From Lenzites betulinus (taxonomy: Eukaryota; Basidiomycota; Agaricomycetes; Polyporales; Polyporaceae): a DNA stretch of 64,000 bases. Below, in pieces: positions 1 to 12,133 of the stretch; within the stretch, counting starts at the first letter, position 1; each line of letters starts with the position of its first letter. A program made the translations under genes and the position numbers. Below the pieces are notes generated by a model. That model had not been told where the DNA came from. It worked only from the letters and a program-made list of their open reading frames with translations, and searched no databases. The stretch covers positions 372,001-436,000 of the forward strand of contig JABYQU010000020.1 of the NCBI GenBank assembly GCA_022264855.1, given 5' to 3'.

Positions 1-412
1 TCATCAAGAACGCGTTGAACTCTCGGTAAACTTGCGAAGCCTCAATAATACACAAGGAAGCATGTCTGGGTGTATTACCGCGTGCATATAACTTTCCCAC
101 AGCTCTATCCTCTTCTTCGTCACCTCGAACGTCGCTGCTCGCCCTCACCACGACACTATAAACAAGGCTACCAGGTAACTACCACTGGCACCAGCAGCTA
201 GTCTCCTGGGCCACAGCGGCTGAGTATACTTAGTATCTGACTCTATAATCTTAACGGACGATAAGCTTACCCGGATTGATATATTGGCTAGCGCCTGCTG
301 CCGTAGTACTTGGGTGCCGGACTAGCACCATTCCCGGAAAGCGTCCCTGTGCGTCCTATAACTACCCTGCCGCTGCCACATTGGTGTTTGACTGAACATT
401 TTGCTGCCCTCA
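1..412. other. 5' flank without a recognised gene
   Basis: No convincing exon is seen on either strand. From about position 312 the sequence matches, in inverted orientation, the DNA upstream of the second F-box gene near 22190, so the last 100 bases are part of the F-box duplication (promoter or 5' UTR). Confidence 0.5.
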
Positions 413-2231
413 ATGCGCCACTTCCGTGTTCGACTGGCCAAAACTCCGCGTTGGCTCGCCAAGCTTACCTCCAAAATTGACAACAGCGTGCCAGTGGTGG
501 CGTCGCAGTGGGTACAACATTAAATGCGTATTCCTTCTATGTTTGACAACAAACCGGACGGACAGCTTCACTCTAGATACCCTTAATGAAGATGTGTTGT
601 TTGTCATCATGGAATTTTTGCAAAAGAGGGAGACCCGTCTCAACTTGGCTTCCGTCTCTAAGCGACTTCGGCGCGTGTACATGTCATCCCTCTTTCAGTA
701 TTGTTTTGTCTATACCGACCACCTGCCCCGAACCCCACCCAAAGCGATACGCGCATACGTACGGTAAGCCGACGAACTATTACAACTCATTAGATGTTCA
801 CTCACGTCAATGCAGACACCTCAGGCTCTACGGACAATACTCACCTAAAAACGATACGCCAAAATTCTTCTCAGTACTGGACCAGCTCCTCTTCCTCACT
901 GGCATCACTTTTGACTACGCAATAGACGGCGTTCCATGGTTTGTAGTACAGCGGTGCCTTCAGCACCCTAACATTTCCAGCTTATCGTTTACATCAATGT
1001 CGCCATGGCTGATTCCGGCGTCCGCGAGTTCTTGGGTTGAGGATACTCTGCCTCCCCTCGGCGCTGTTTCAAGCCTTTCACATGTTCCCCTCACTACGCT
1101 CTCCTACGCCACCGTATGCTGGAGGGAACTCAAGGAGCGTCCGTACGGTGCACGACTTCCTGATACCGAGGATCTCACCAGCGCATACGCCATGGAAGCT
1201 AGAGGCCTCGGTGCGCTCGTACCCGCCATTATGGATACCGTCCAAACGCTACGAATCCCCTTAGATACCTCGCCAGTGGACGCGATGTGTCAAGGCATGT
1301 GGCCGAGCTTGACGAACTTGTCGCTCAGGGGTGCGTACGGGCATTCTATGCCGCGCACTCCTGTGCTCCAATCTTTGGCCCTGGGATCCCTGCCGGCTGT
1401 GAGCACCTCCAACTCCGCTCACTCACTGTGGCATACCCCGATCCAGAGGATGCGATCTTCTCCTTCGTAGGCGTCGATCTTCTCCATCTATCACTCCGCG
1501 ACTGGCCGAGGTTCTACTATCCTCTACGTGGATTTGTTCTGTTACGTTTTGTGGCACCTGTCCTTTCCGCATCTGAGTGTCTTCGTCTCTTGACCCGCAT
1601 GAATACTCCCAACTTGCAAAGCTTGGAGGTAGTTTACAGGGTAGACGACTCGGATGCCGATGATCTACTCCTCTACCATATCGCCACCACATATTTACCA
1701 CTGTCGTGGCTCGAAATCCACCGCTATCGCGCCGAAGGAGATGACAGTGTGCCGCCGTATGTGAGTGGGCCCTATGCCAATGTCTTGAAGCTCACACTGC
1801 CACAGCACCATATATCGCAGATCTTGGCACCTATGGCATCCCGTTCACTTCGTTTTCTCCGTCTCAATCTCGACTTCAAACATATGGCAAGGCCGTTGGG
1901 TAACCGGAGGCGGCTTGCACGACGCACCAGCCTTGGGTTGTCGCCCGCTCACCCAACCCTATTGGAGTGTGCAAGTACCATCATCACAACAGTGGGGGTC
2001 GAACACCTCGGGCTTCTTATGCATGACGGTTCTGTTAGCCTCTGGGACCAATACGACCTACGCGATGGAGAGTGCGTCATAGACTACTCGTCTTGGTACG
2101 TACGCGAGCCCCAGTGAGTGTATCATCACCGTTGCTATATCTGTCATTGTACATAACGTCCCCACAGAGACTGTGAACGTCCCCTTGGTAGCACAGAATG
2201 GAGGTACCTACAGGATTTCGACTGGGATTAA
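413..2231 (+). pseudogene. F-box/LRR-like protein, copy A, frame-damaged
   Basis: An F-box of the form LNEDVLFVIMEFLQ...RLNLASVSKRLRRVY lies at 580-690, ending at a GTAAGC donor at 765. A long exon with leucine-rich segments follows. F-box proteins recruit substrates to SCF ubiquitin ligases; the target here is unknown. Compared with inverted copy B (20196-22080), about 75 bp are missing near 1350, just after the motif AYGHSMP. The reading frame then changes: the upstream part continues to a stop near 1470, while the homologous downstream part (PIFGPGIPAGCEHLQL onward) is in another frame to 2117. After a short intron the last exon encodes EWRYLQDFDWD and stops at 2229-2231, with the same ending pattern as copy B. 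The 5' exon is unresolved: an ATG at 413 opens a short frame, but the acceptor AG present in copy B (GACAG) reads GACAA here. I call it a pseudogene, although a shorter F-box protein could still be made. Confidence 0.7.
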
Positions 2232-2672
2232 TCATTCGTCCTCCGCGGTGCTGGCCGTGTCGTGCTATCAGTGAGCTTTGCCCAGCCTGACGTCATGCCT
2301 GAGCTCACAGCGCCACTCCAAAGACTTTGGCTTCAAGCGTATGGGTGCGTCTCATGCGATTAAGACGACAAGGGCGGCATTCTGGACGGCCTTGAACATA
2401 GTTTTGACTGAGTACTGAGTTCTGGAGGCCTGAGTGCTGCAGCAAGTAACGGGCAGCAAGTCGATTCAACATCGACGGACGTGCATGCAGGTGCAGCTGA
2501 GCCTCTATCCCTCTGCTTACGAGAACGGCTGTCGACTGCGTATTACAACGACCATTGGCTTGGAACATCACGTTGAATTCCTTCCTACCCGTACAAAACA
2601 GCACAACTTTCAACTTGTCGCTAATCCCGTCGCTCCGGAAGTCGACTTTCCGTCAAAACACCCTCCGTACGA

Positions 2673-4136
2673 TCACACGTCTGCCGCGACTTTGATGATG
2701 AGTTTGCCCACGGTCTTCCCCCCAGTGAGGTCCTTCTGCGCCTGCTGCACACCCTCCGCCGTAAACGGATACTCTGCGTGGATGCGCACGTTCAGCTCCC
2801 CGCTTGCGAGGAGCTTGTACAACTCCGTGCTGTACCGGCGGCCTTCCTCGGGGGTGTACACATAGTTCGCAAGCCTGATAGGACAGCGATTAGTAGATTT
2901 ACGGACGGGAGAGAGGGGCGTAACGCACGTCGGGCGGAGCAGCCGCACATTCTTCTCAACGAGCTTCAGCGGGGGGAACGGCGGGACCGCACCGGACGCG
3001 TTCCCGACGGACACGATCGTGCCCTTCCGGCGGATCATCTTGAAGTCGCTCTCGAACCTATCCACACACAATGACCGTCAGCCCTCACCGCCCACACAGC
3101 TGTGATGGATGTACGTACGTATCCTTGCCCACCCCGTCAAAGATCGCATGCACACCTTCCCCGCCGGTAAGCTCCAGCACGCGTTGCACGGTGTCCTCCT
3201 GAGTGTACAGAATAACGTGGTCGGCGCCCGCTGCGCGCGCGAGGGCCGCCTTCTCCGGCGTGCTCGTAGTTCCGATTACGGTCGCGCCGCGCGCCTTGAT
3301 GAGCTGGGCGAAGAGCAGCCCGAGGCCGCCCGCGACGGTGTGCACGAGCACGACATCACCTTTTTGTACGTTGTACGCCTCGGTCACGAACGTGAGCGCG
3401 GTGGCACCTGCGGGTGGCCACCATGCGCGTCCTCATGAGCACAGGCTTCCCTTCCAGACGCGAGAGGGGGAGAGGGCGCACCTTGGGTGAGGCTTGCAGC
3501 GGCAGTCCGGGTGGACACGCCCTCTGGAACGGCGTACGCCCGCGTCCATGGCACGCTCACGTACTCTGCAAACGTACCCAGGCCGTACTGCCGGGCGAAC
3601 GTCTCAGTGAGCGTAGGTCCACACGACATTCGATAGATTGAAACAGGCATGCGCGCGGGGCCCGCTACCTACCACTGCAACCTTTCCACCGACTGTGAAT
3701 CCCCGGAGCTTGAACTCTTCGTCAGCCAGCACGGTGCCGTCGCTGGGGAGCGCGATGATCTCGCCCGCCGCCTCTGTGCCGAGGGGCTGCGGGAATGACG
3801 CGATGGGGTAGAGTCCCTTCCTAGCAGGCTGGGTTAGCAAGCCGATTTGCTACGAAGTCCGGGGATCATCGTTCGAACTAGCGATATCGCTTACCGGTAG
3901 TACGTATCGATGAAGTTGACGCCCCCATAGTGGACCTATAGGTAGCAGGGTACGAACACGAGACTGTCAGCGGAAGTGAGCATATCGGAATGATCGAACT
4001 CACGACGCGCCTTGACGAGTATGTTTCCGGCAGCGTTTGCGGGGATGGGCAGCTCGATATTCTCAATCACATCGAAGTCTCCCGTCCTGTTGATCCCGAC
4101 GGCCTTGATCTTTGCGGGGAGCTCTGGGGCAGACAT
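2673..4136 (-). CDS. NADPH:quinone oxidoreductase (zeta-crystallin type, MDR family)
   Basis: A medium-chain dehydrogenase/reductase without structural zinc, predicted to reduce quinones with NADPH in the cytosol. Reading from ATG 4136 downward, exons encode an N-terminal GroES-like part (KAVGINRTGDFDVIENIELP), then VHYGGVNFIDTYYR and KGLYPIASFPQPLGTEAAGEI, which match the quinone oxidoreductase signature. The nucleotide-binding domain follows (VLVHTVAGGLGLLFAQLIKA, then GATVIGTTSTPEKAALARAAGAD) and the end is GGKTVGKLIIKV. This order is the same as yeast Zta1 and mammalian zeta-crystallin. At least five exons with short introns are visible; total about 340 residues, normal for the family. 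It is divergently arranged with the TFIIA gamma gene, with about 570 bp between the starts. Family is secure; the exact substrate is not. Confidence 0.88.
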
Positions 4137-4192
4137 GGTGCTGCTGCTGGTAAATATGGGGCGTGAGCCTGAGCCGTCGTTGTCAGCATCGC

Positions 4193-4204
4193 GGTATATA
4201 ATAT
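4193..4204 (-). promoter_or_regulatory. TATA-like element upstream of the quinone oxidoreductase
   Basis: On the minus strand the sequence reads ATATTATATACC about 60 nt upstream of the ATG at 4136. Position and composition fit a TATA box. This is an inference from sequence only. Confidence 0.4.
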
Positions 4205-4702
4205 GGAGAAACGTGATGAACCGGGCCGGAGGCCGCCAGTCCCGCCCAAGGCGTCTCCCAAAGTTGTCCCATCCCACCTCACACGCCAAGTACCCCTATG
4301 ATGAAGAACCTCTCGGAACGTGTCCTGTCTTGCTGGGGCACGCCAAATGCCTCCCTGAGAGACAAGTGAGCAAGCTGAAGCAAGCGCACGAGCATCACTC
4401 CGACACTGGTCTGTCACCCCCTAGTTTAGCTACAACGACAAAGCGGCATAACGGGAACTGCCGAGATCTTACACGAGGATGAGCGTGACGAGAATCTCTG
4501 TCACAGCCACGTTGCATTAGGTAAGCCGGACCTGACAAGCTCGCTGTGGCGGCATGCAGCTTGCTCAAAGCAGCTCACTAAGTACTTGTAACTCGTCTTT
4601 CTCGCTGGTACCTGACAGCAACTGCGTAGTACCACATCGTACTCTCTGCAGCAGCCACCTCACCATCTGCTCGTGTTATCACCATCGTTGACGACTCCGA
4701 CC

Positions 4703-5265
4703 ATGGCGACAGCGTACTACGAGTTCTACCGCGGGTCGTCGTAAGTGCTCTCGACCCATGGCCTGGGAGCCCCGGGTCGGGTACGCGAATTTGACTGGGC
4801 CAAATATACAGGATCGGCATGGCCCTCACCGACTCGCTTGACGAGCTCATCACGAGCGGCGCAATCACGCCCCAGCTGGCGATGAAGGTCCTGCAGCAGG
4901 TGAGCCGCGGCCGTGCGGGAGGGCAGGTTGGGGCCCGCCGCTGACTAACCGGCGGGCAGTTCGACAAGTCCCTCGCGGACACGATGGTGAAGCAGGTCAA
5001 GACGAAGACGACGCTCAAGGTATGTCGTCTGCGCCCTGCGCGGTCTGTTGGCTCACGGACCCCACCCCTTCACGCTGTCCTCCGTTCCTCTGTGGACACG
5101 CATTCGCAGGGCCACCTCCACACGTACCGCCTGTGCGACGACGTGTGGACGTTCATCGTCAAGGACCCGCAGTTCAAGATGGAGTCGAACGAGGTGGTGT
5201 CCGCACCGAAGATCAAGATCGTGGCGTGCAAGAACGGGGACGCCATCGAGGCCGGGAAGAAGTAA
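4703..5265 (+). CDS. TOA2: Transcription initiation factor IIA, gamma (small) subunit
   Basis: Small subunit of TFIIA, which stabilises TBP on the TATA box during RNA polymerase II initiation. Four exons (4703-4740, 4812-4899, 4960-5019, 5110-5265) join in phase to 113 residues, the usual length. The N-terminal four-helix part is visible as [20 protein letters not shown], then [16 protein letters not shown]; the C-terminal beta-barrel part as [17 protein letters not shown] and KIKIVACKN. These are family hallmarks. Introns are 71, 60 and 90 nt, all GT...AG. The start is fixed by the conserved N-terminus. It is divergent from the quinone oxidoreductase. No damage is seen. Confidence 0.95.
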
Positions 5266-7551
5266 ACTCGCCCCCGTCCCCCACCTGTGTGTGCATTCCG
5301 CACCCTACACCTGGAGCACGCACCGCGCTGCCCCGTCTCGCATCTCCCGCGCATGTCTACGACACGACACACCGCTGGCGCCGGTTTTTCTTGTCGCCGT
5401 GTAATTGTAGCCCCCGCTTCTAAGCCTAGAGCTAGCCTTTGACGGACTCGTAATTTAACTCGTCATGCTCTCACTGTAATCGCATCCCATACAGGAAAAT
5501 CATCATCGCATTCGTCTGTTTTGCAGCTTCTGCTTCTCCCTATCCGCGTACTAAATATACGCACCACGACGAAGGGGCGGGGTGTGGTGTCAGGTATGTC
5601 TTGCTTGTTTTATACGTACACCGGCGTTCCTGATGTCTTCTGCCCGTTGTAGACATGAGCGGCGTTGTTCTGAAAGTGTCATAGGAACGTACTGTGCCCG
5701 CGCCACCGCTGCTCTCTGTCTGTGGATGAATATGGCGCCAAGTTCGGCATCTGTGCTGCCCGTGCGTCTCAGGTGAGCGTGTGCGAGAGCACGGTGCAAT
5801 CGCGCACACGAACGTGCGCTTGCGCACGCCTAATGCTTGCGCGTATCCACCGCGCATCCTCGTCCCCCCTCGAACAGGCGAGCTTCGGATGCGTACGCGT
5901 CGGACGCTGTTACGGGCTTGTACGCGCCCGAGCAGCCGCAAGCTTTCGCAAGGCGATTCCACATCTTTTGTACGTCTCCCATATGTGAGATCGTCCATCC
6001 ATTCAATTGAGCTATCTCGTTCACCTCCACAAGCCTGCTCACCCTAGACTCTACATTGTCGCTAGCCCACCCGCGCTATCGAGACGCCCGTTGGCTAGGC
6101 TGTGTCCTTTTGCCTCAAGCTCGGACCTGAAGCAGTCGAGATGCCCCCCGGGTTCCTCTGCGGGCCCGTTCGGAACCTTGGAACTGTATAGCGAACGGAG
6201 CCTGCTGACCCCCAGCGCTAACCACAGGACCGCGGTGCGATTCCGAGGGTGCTGTGATACCCACAGCCGACAGGTTCGTCGGTCCAGCTTGCTCTCTACC
6301 GCCCGCAAGGCCTAGGGGACTAACCGGTGACCGTTGACGTCTTGGTCCAGGCTGCGACGGCGCCGGCCCAGGTCTACAAATAGATGTGGGGGCGGGGTGG
6401 GGAGTCTCAAGACGCGTCTGATAAACGCGTTCTCGGAGCGTCGGCGCCGAATCGCGCTAGCGTTGGATCATGCTCGAACAGTTCGCAGCACGCGGGATGG
6501 CGCGAGCTGCGCGGGGGGCGTACGTGTGCGGCGTATGTTTGTGTCAGCCGCACAGATCGGAGCTGTGGTGGGCGGATGCGGGTGCGGGTGGATGTGCGGG
6601 CGGGTAGGCCGCATTAAGGCCGTCTGAGTGCGGAAGTGGTGAGACAGAGGGCGGCCGAAGACAGGACGCGCAGACGTGGATGAGAGATGTTGATGAAGGT
6701 GGAGGAGCCGGGCTGTCGAGGAGGCCTTCCGTGCCCGGATCACCGGACAACCTTAATGGCGGTCGAGAACCCTGCGAACGCCAAGCAGCGCGTTGCCTGC
6801 GAAGTCCTGCGATTGTCTGGGCACACTGGGCGAACGCAAGCGAGACGGACAATGGGCACACGGGGAGTGCTGTGGCTGGCACAGGCTGGTATGTTGTGAC
6901 AAAGGGAAGGCGCGGGTTTGGCGGAGGCGGAGGCGGGGACCATCGCGGTGATCTGATCTAGATCTGGGCCCTGATAAGGGAAGCTGACTGCGCGGGGAAT
7001 GACGAAAGAAAGCGCGGCCAGGGCCAGTACTCATCTGCGCTGCCGTTCTGCGGCGGTAGCGCGGCTCGTCCTGCCCAAGGGCCGCCCGTCCTTGGCCTGG
7101 ACGTTCCGTCCCCGACATATATATTTTGTACGCAGTGCGAGCAGAGCAGCAGCCTCGTCGTCGCCGTAGACTAGCACCCATAATGCCTGCTTTGCTCGCC
7201 GAATCACATGGGGCCCTTGGCGAGATCAAGAACGAACGTGAACCCCGCGCCTGTGCCAGGGTCGCCTCCGCCGCCGGTGCGCGTAAGCGGGGCAATAAAC
7301 TCGAGTGCGTTTCTGCGCGATAAGTCCCGCCGCCTCTCTCTCCCTAACCACCATCCAGTCTCTACCAGCTCCTCGCCGCGATCGACTACAACGCTCGCCC
7401 TGCCCTCGCTCGCCCGCTCTCACGACACCTCGATCGTCCAGCCTCGTCCTGCGCGCTCGCCGTCCGTCCTCGCGATCATCTAGCCTCCCTCCGCCCCCGT
7501 TCAGAGAACGCTCTCCCCGCCTCCGCGCGCCACAAACACTCTGCAAAGTCT
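5266..7551. other. 2.3 kb gap without a recognised gene
   Basis: GC-rich DNA with many short open frames on both strands but no recognisable domain and no exon chain that could be joined in phase. The 3' UTR of TFIIA gamma and the promoter/5' UTR of the APH gene lie at its ends; a TATATATATTTT stretch at about 7120 could serve the latter. No tRNA was recognised. Confidence 0.5.
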
Positions 7552-10021
7552 ATGCAGCCCCCGACAGAGCCTGCACCGAAACCGCACCTCGTCTGGGACT
7601 GGGACATCGAACATGCTGATAGGCAGGCCGAGCGAAAGGCCGATGCCGCCGTCCACGGCACCATACCCTTCGAGGTCGACCGCAAGCTCCTCAAAGACAT
7701 CGTCAAGGAGCGCATGAGTGCAGAGGTCGCACGTATCAAATACCTTGGAGCAGGCACATTCCACAAGGTAAGCTGCTACGTTGAATCCACAACCTCGTCC
7801 TCGCGCGCGACCCCGCCCGCCCGTACCGCCTTGGCCCCGCTGCGACCATTGTTTGTGGCTTCTATCGAGTGTTGCCATGCTCGGCAGAGCGCTGCAATAC
7901 TTGGCGTACACCGCAACGCCTTGGCGCAAATGGATGTCGCTTACTTTCTCGGCTCACGTATGGGAGCGACGGGCAACTTAGACGGGGCGCGCGTCCGCCG
8001 CACCGGGCCTGTGTGGCTCGGACGCGATCGCGTAAAGAGGGGTGCAGTCGTGCTACATGCACACGTTTTCGCCATGACCACAATGGCGCGCGATGTTGGA
8101 GCATAGCTGACGCCATGCATTACAGGGATACCTTGTCACGCTAGTCGATGCGCGCGAAGTCGTCGCGCGGGTTGCGCGCCGCTTCATGCCCCGATTGAAA
8201 ACTGAGTCGGAAGTCGCCACTATGCGCTATCTACGCGAGCACAGTGACGTCCCGGTGCCCGAGGTCTACCAATACGACGCTAACCCCTACAATCGATTAG
8301 GGGGAGAGTACATCCTCATGTCCAAGGTAAGCGTGATGACATCTGCCGCACTATGACACTTGCTAACTATCACTTTCAGGCACCTGGCATCCCGCTCTCG
8401 AAAGTGTTCCACTCCATGCCGCACTCGACGCTGGTCGCGCTCATGGAGAACATTTCGATGATGGTCATCCCGCTCTTCGCGCACCGGTTCCCCAAGATCG
8501 GCTCGTTATACGACGGCCCGGACCCTAACGCTTCGTCGAACTTTACTTCCTCGCTACCCACGCCCACGCCAACCACCTATACCCGGCGCACGAACATCTC
8601 CGACGCCGTCTCGAAGTTGGAGCATCAGCAAGACACCAGCAAGGAGTTCCACGTTGGCCCGATCGTCTCCTGGCCCTTCTTCGGCTCGAACAGGGGCGAC
8701 CTTGCGCACCCCGAGGAGCTCAACCGTGGGCCCTGGCGGACGACCCGCGAGTACCTGCTCGCATGCGCCGAGCGAGAGGTGCGCGGCGTGATCCTCGAGA
8801 ACGAGGGCAAGGCCGCCCCTCATAAGCTACACCTCGACCCGGACGAGATCTCGAGCTCGCGCCATCACAAGGTGAGCGCGCTCTCGGACGACCAGTCCGA
8901 CACGTCCGACGAATGGGACTGGGAGGAGAGCGAGGCGGAGTGGGACGGGCCGGGCGACACGATGTACCAGGACTACCGCCGGATGCAGCGCACGACGTTC
9001 CTCGTCGCGCACCTCGCGGAGCGCGAGGAACGTGTCAAGGCGGAGATGGAGCGTTTCCTGCGCATGATGGAGCGCCTTGGCGCGGTCAGCCACGAGGAGG
9101 GCGACGGCGGCGGCGGCGCCCCGGAGCCGGAGGGGTTCACGCTCGACTGTCACGATCTGAACCTCGAGAACGTGTTTGTCGATGAGCACGACAACTCCAA
9201 GATCGTAAGTAGCCCCTTCATCACCCGTCCGGCCGACACGCTAACCCTCTCCACAGACCTGCATCATTGACTGGGAGTCGACGACAACACGCCCACTCTG
9301 GGCGTGCGCACACGTTCCCGCCTTCCTGCAGTCCTCTCCCTTCACCGCAAAGCTCTTCCGCGCGACAGTCGAGCGCCTCGCGCGCACCCCGTGCGTGCAC
9401 CAGGTCCTCGGCAAGCCCGCCGACGTCGCGGCGATTGCGACCGAGTGGCTGCACCACGAGGCCGCGGGCGCGCGCCTGCGCCTCGCACACCGTTGCATCG
9501 AGTGGGATGGCTGGGAGGAGGGGCTCGTCGCGAGCATCCTCGGGCCCGAGGACCAGGAGGAGGACTGGTTCAAGGAGTGGGACGACGACGCCGAGCCACA
9601 CAGCCCGCGCGCGCACCTGGACGCCGACGGGGACGAGGAGAACGACAACGACAACGAGCTGACGGACGTGGACGAGCGCGCCGCGGGGGCGGGCGACTCG
9701 CCGCTCGCCTCGGGCTCGCCGACGCTCACGTCGTCGACGAGCTCGGGCGGGGACGGCCCGAAGCGCAAGGCGAGCGGGGGCGGCGCGATGCTGCCCGCCG
9801 CGCCGCCGCCGGTGCCGAAGATCGTCGTCGCGGCGGAGAAGGAGCGCGAGAAGCTGCTGAACGCGACCGGCGACTTCTGCGGCGGGCGCGGGGGCGAGCT
9901 CGGGCGGCGTCTCGAGGCGTGGCTCTACGTGAACGGCGACGCCGACGGGCGCGTCGACATCGGGCGCCGGTGGGAGGGGGATGAGTCTGGGGAGGATGCG
10001 CACGCCGGGGCGCCGCAGTAG
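7552..10021 (+). CDS. Aminoglycoside-phosphotransferase-fold (APH) protein
   Basis: A protein of the APH/choline-kinase-like fold, a family expanded in fungi; its substrate cannot be predicted. Four exons (7552-7767, 8126-8326, 8380-9204, 9257-10021) join in phase to 668 residues. The N-lobe has a glycine-containing strand (YLGAGTFHKGYLV), a lysine/arginine region (VVARVARRFMP), and the family motif PVPEVYQYDANPYNRLGGEY followed by ILMSKAPGIPLSKVF. The catalytic loop is CHDLNLENVFVD (HxDxxxxN type), and the metal-binding segment IIDWEST follows across the last intron. An acidic insertion (SDDQSDTSDEWDWEESEAEWD) sits between the lobes, and the C-terminal tail is rich in acidic residues, Ser and Ala, so the protein is longer than a minimal APH. 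Intron 1 is unusually large (358 nt). The foldback element at 10274 lies downstream of the stop. Confidence 0.85.
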
Positions 10022-10273
10022 GCGGCGCGGGGCGCGGGTGTCTTGCGTTGCTGTTCGGAGTGCTGTTCTTTGGACTTGTTTCGCGGCTGGCGACGGACGG
10101 TGGTTGCGGCTGCGGCGCGACCTGGACGTACATCTCTTGCATGTCTGTTCTCTGTCTCCCCCGCATGGTCCTTCGTTTCTTTGGTTTCCCGAGTTGCATT
10201 TATTATTCCCCCACGCACGTAGATCACAGTATCGTCGCCTTGGTATCTAATCTCACGATAGTTACTTCAGTAG

Positions 10274-10958
10274 CAGGCTCCTAAACCAGCCGTCTACAGT
10301 GTTCTCGTTCCCAGAGTGTTAGTTGTGGAGGATAGGTTGACGCAGGACGATTGAATTATCGGATATTGAATATTGAGCGCGCGCGGAGGTTTTGTATGAT
10401 ACTGAAAAAGGATATGTCATAAACCGGACTTAGGTAATATGTTGCGGACGGAGACTTTCCCGATTAAGCCTGAGTAAGGGAAGAGAACACTGTAAGACGG
10501 CTGGCTCAACTTGTCAGACGCCCGTGGAGCGCTCACTTCGGGTAACCTAGATTTATTGATACGCTGTGCGAATAAACGGCTCTCTCGTTCAAATAAACCT
10601 GAACGAATACTGACTTCCTCGCGCGGGGCGTCTCATCGCGCGCACTCCTGGACGACCGCGTCCCGTGTCGCCGTCGGTCCTCGGCGGGGATCTATGTGCT
10701 GTATTGATATCCCACAATAAATAGTTGGTTTTGAGCATGCGCGGAAGACACGCGGGATCCTCGACGGCTCGCGCGGGGGACGCGCGCGCGGCGCGCGGAT
10801 GCGGCGGGCGACGGTATCGCGCCGTCGGCGCTGACAAGGGCGGGGCTGCAGCGCGCGAGCCTCGACGGGTTGGCTTCCTCGACGGGATGACGAACGCGGA
10901 CCGGCGCACGTGCGGGTGCATGTTCGGTGCCCGCGCGCGCCGCAAGCCACGCGAGGCA
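10274..10958 (+). repeat. Left arm of the foldback element
   Basis: 685 bp arm, nearly identical to the reverse complement of 11117-11808. The inner edge differs by a small indel just inside the CGCGCGCGCCGCAA motif, after which the arms match again over GCGAGGCA. Confidence 0.88.
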
Positions 10959-11116
10959 GACTAGCTACCGTTTTTGCGCGTGCAGGAGACCAGCTGCGCG
11001 AGGTGGGTGCTCAGTGTGTTGGACTCTGTAAGCTCATTTTTCATCCGCATTAAACGTCGACAACACCCACTGCGTGCCTGACAGAGCGAGTATCTAAAAC
11101 GTAACTGTTTGACTTG

Positions 11117-11808
11117 TGCCTCGCGCGGCTTAAGGATTGCGGCGCGCGCGGGCACCGAACATGCACCCGCACGTGCGCCGGTCCGCGTTCGTCATCCCGT
11201 CGAGGAAGCCAACCCGTCGAGGCTCGCGCGCTGCAGCCCCGCCCTTGTCAGCGCCGACGGCGCGATACCGTCGCCCGCCGCATCCGCGCGCCGCGCGCGC
11301 GTCCCCCGCGCGAGCCGTCGAGGATCCCGCGTGTCTTCCGCGCATGCTCAAAACCAACTATTTATTGTGGGATATCAATACAGCACATAGATCCCCGCCG
11401 AGGACCGACGGCGACACGGGACGCGGTCGTCCAGGAGTGCGCGCGATGAGACGCCCCGCGCGAGGAAGTCAGTATTCGTTCAGGTTTATTTGAACGAGAG
11501 AGCCGTTTATTCGCACAGCGTATCAATAAATCTAGGTTACCCGAAGTGAGCGCTCCACGGGCGTCTGACAAGTTGAGCCAGCCGTCTTACAGTGTTCTCT
11601 TCCCTTACTCAGGCTTAATCGGGAAAGTCTCCGTCCGCAACATATTACCTAAGTCCGGTTTATGACATATCCTTTTTCAGTATCATACAAAACCTCCGCG
11701 CGCGCTCAATATTCAATATCCGATAATTCAATCGTCCTGCGTCAACCTATCCTCCACAACTAACACTCTGGGAACGAGAACACTGTAGACGGCTGGTTTA
11801 GGAGCCTG
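11117..11808 (-). repeat. Right arm of the foldback element
   Basis: 692 bp arm, the inverted copy of 10274-10958. The spacer 10959-11116 between the arms is not repeated elsewhere in the window and shows no gene. Confidence 0.88.
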
Positions 11809-12133
11809 CTTCAGTAGTCGTATCCACACCGCACGCATGTATATCACACGTCAAATTCATGTACAAGACCATCCCGCCTCCCGTCGCTTCAATGCGCGAT
11901 GGGTTTGGTATAACTTCTAACTTGGAGTGTCACTTCAGAACTTCCAGAGCGGCTGTATTCGCTCTCTTCAGTTGTTAAACAACACGGGAGATATGAAAAT
12001 CCATTGGTGTTCAGAAAATGCGGATGTATGCGGATGTACACAGGCTGAAAAATCCCTGGTTCGCGCCCGTTCTTGGTGCGGAAGCCCGCCACGGCCAGCA
12101 CGGCTATCGCGCAAGACCATGCGTCGCCTGCAT

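Larger units (their letters stand above)
10265..11817. mobile_element. Foldback DNA element with 9-bp target-site duplication
   Basis: Two near-perfect inverted arms (10274-10958 and 11117-11808) surround a 158 bp unique spacer. The ends are CAGGCTCCTAAACC and its complement GGTTTAGGAGCCTG. Both outer edges carry the direct repeat CTTCAGTAG (10265-10273 and 11809-11817), as expected of a target-site duplication; 8 bp is also possible because one base is ambiguous with the terminus. Each arm holds an inner inverted copy of its own end (GCCGTCTACAGTGTTCTC near 10290 against GAGAACACTGTAAGACGGC near 10485), so the structure is a nested palindrome. No transposase is encoded; open frames in the arms are mirror images of one another. 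It is non-autonomous. The TSD length fits hAT-like (8 bp) or Mutator-like (9 bp) mobilisation, which is inference. Confidence 0.88.

Noticed and set aside
10511..11571. Mirrored 69- to 118-residue open frames in the foldback element
   Set aside because: They are the same sequence read on opposite arms and show no transposase features.
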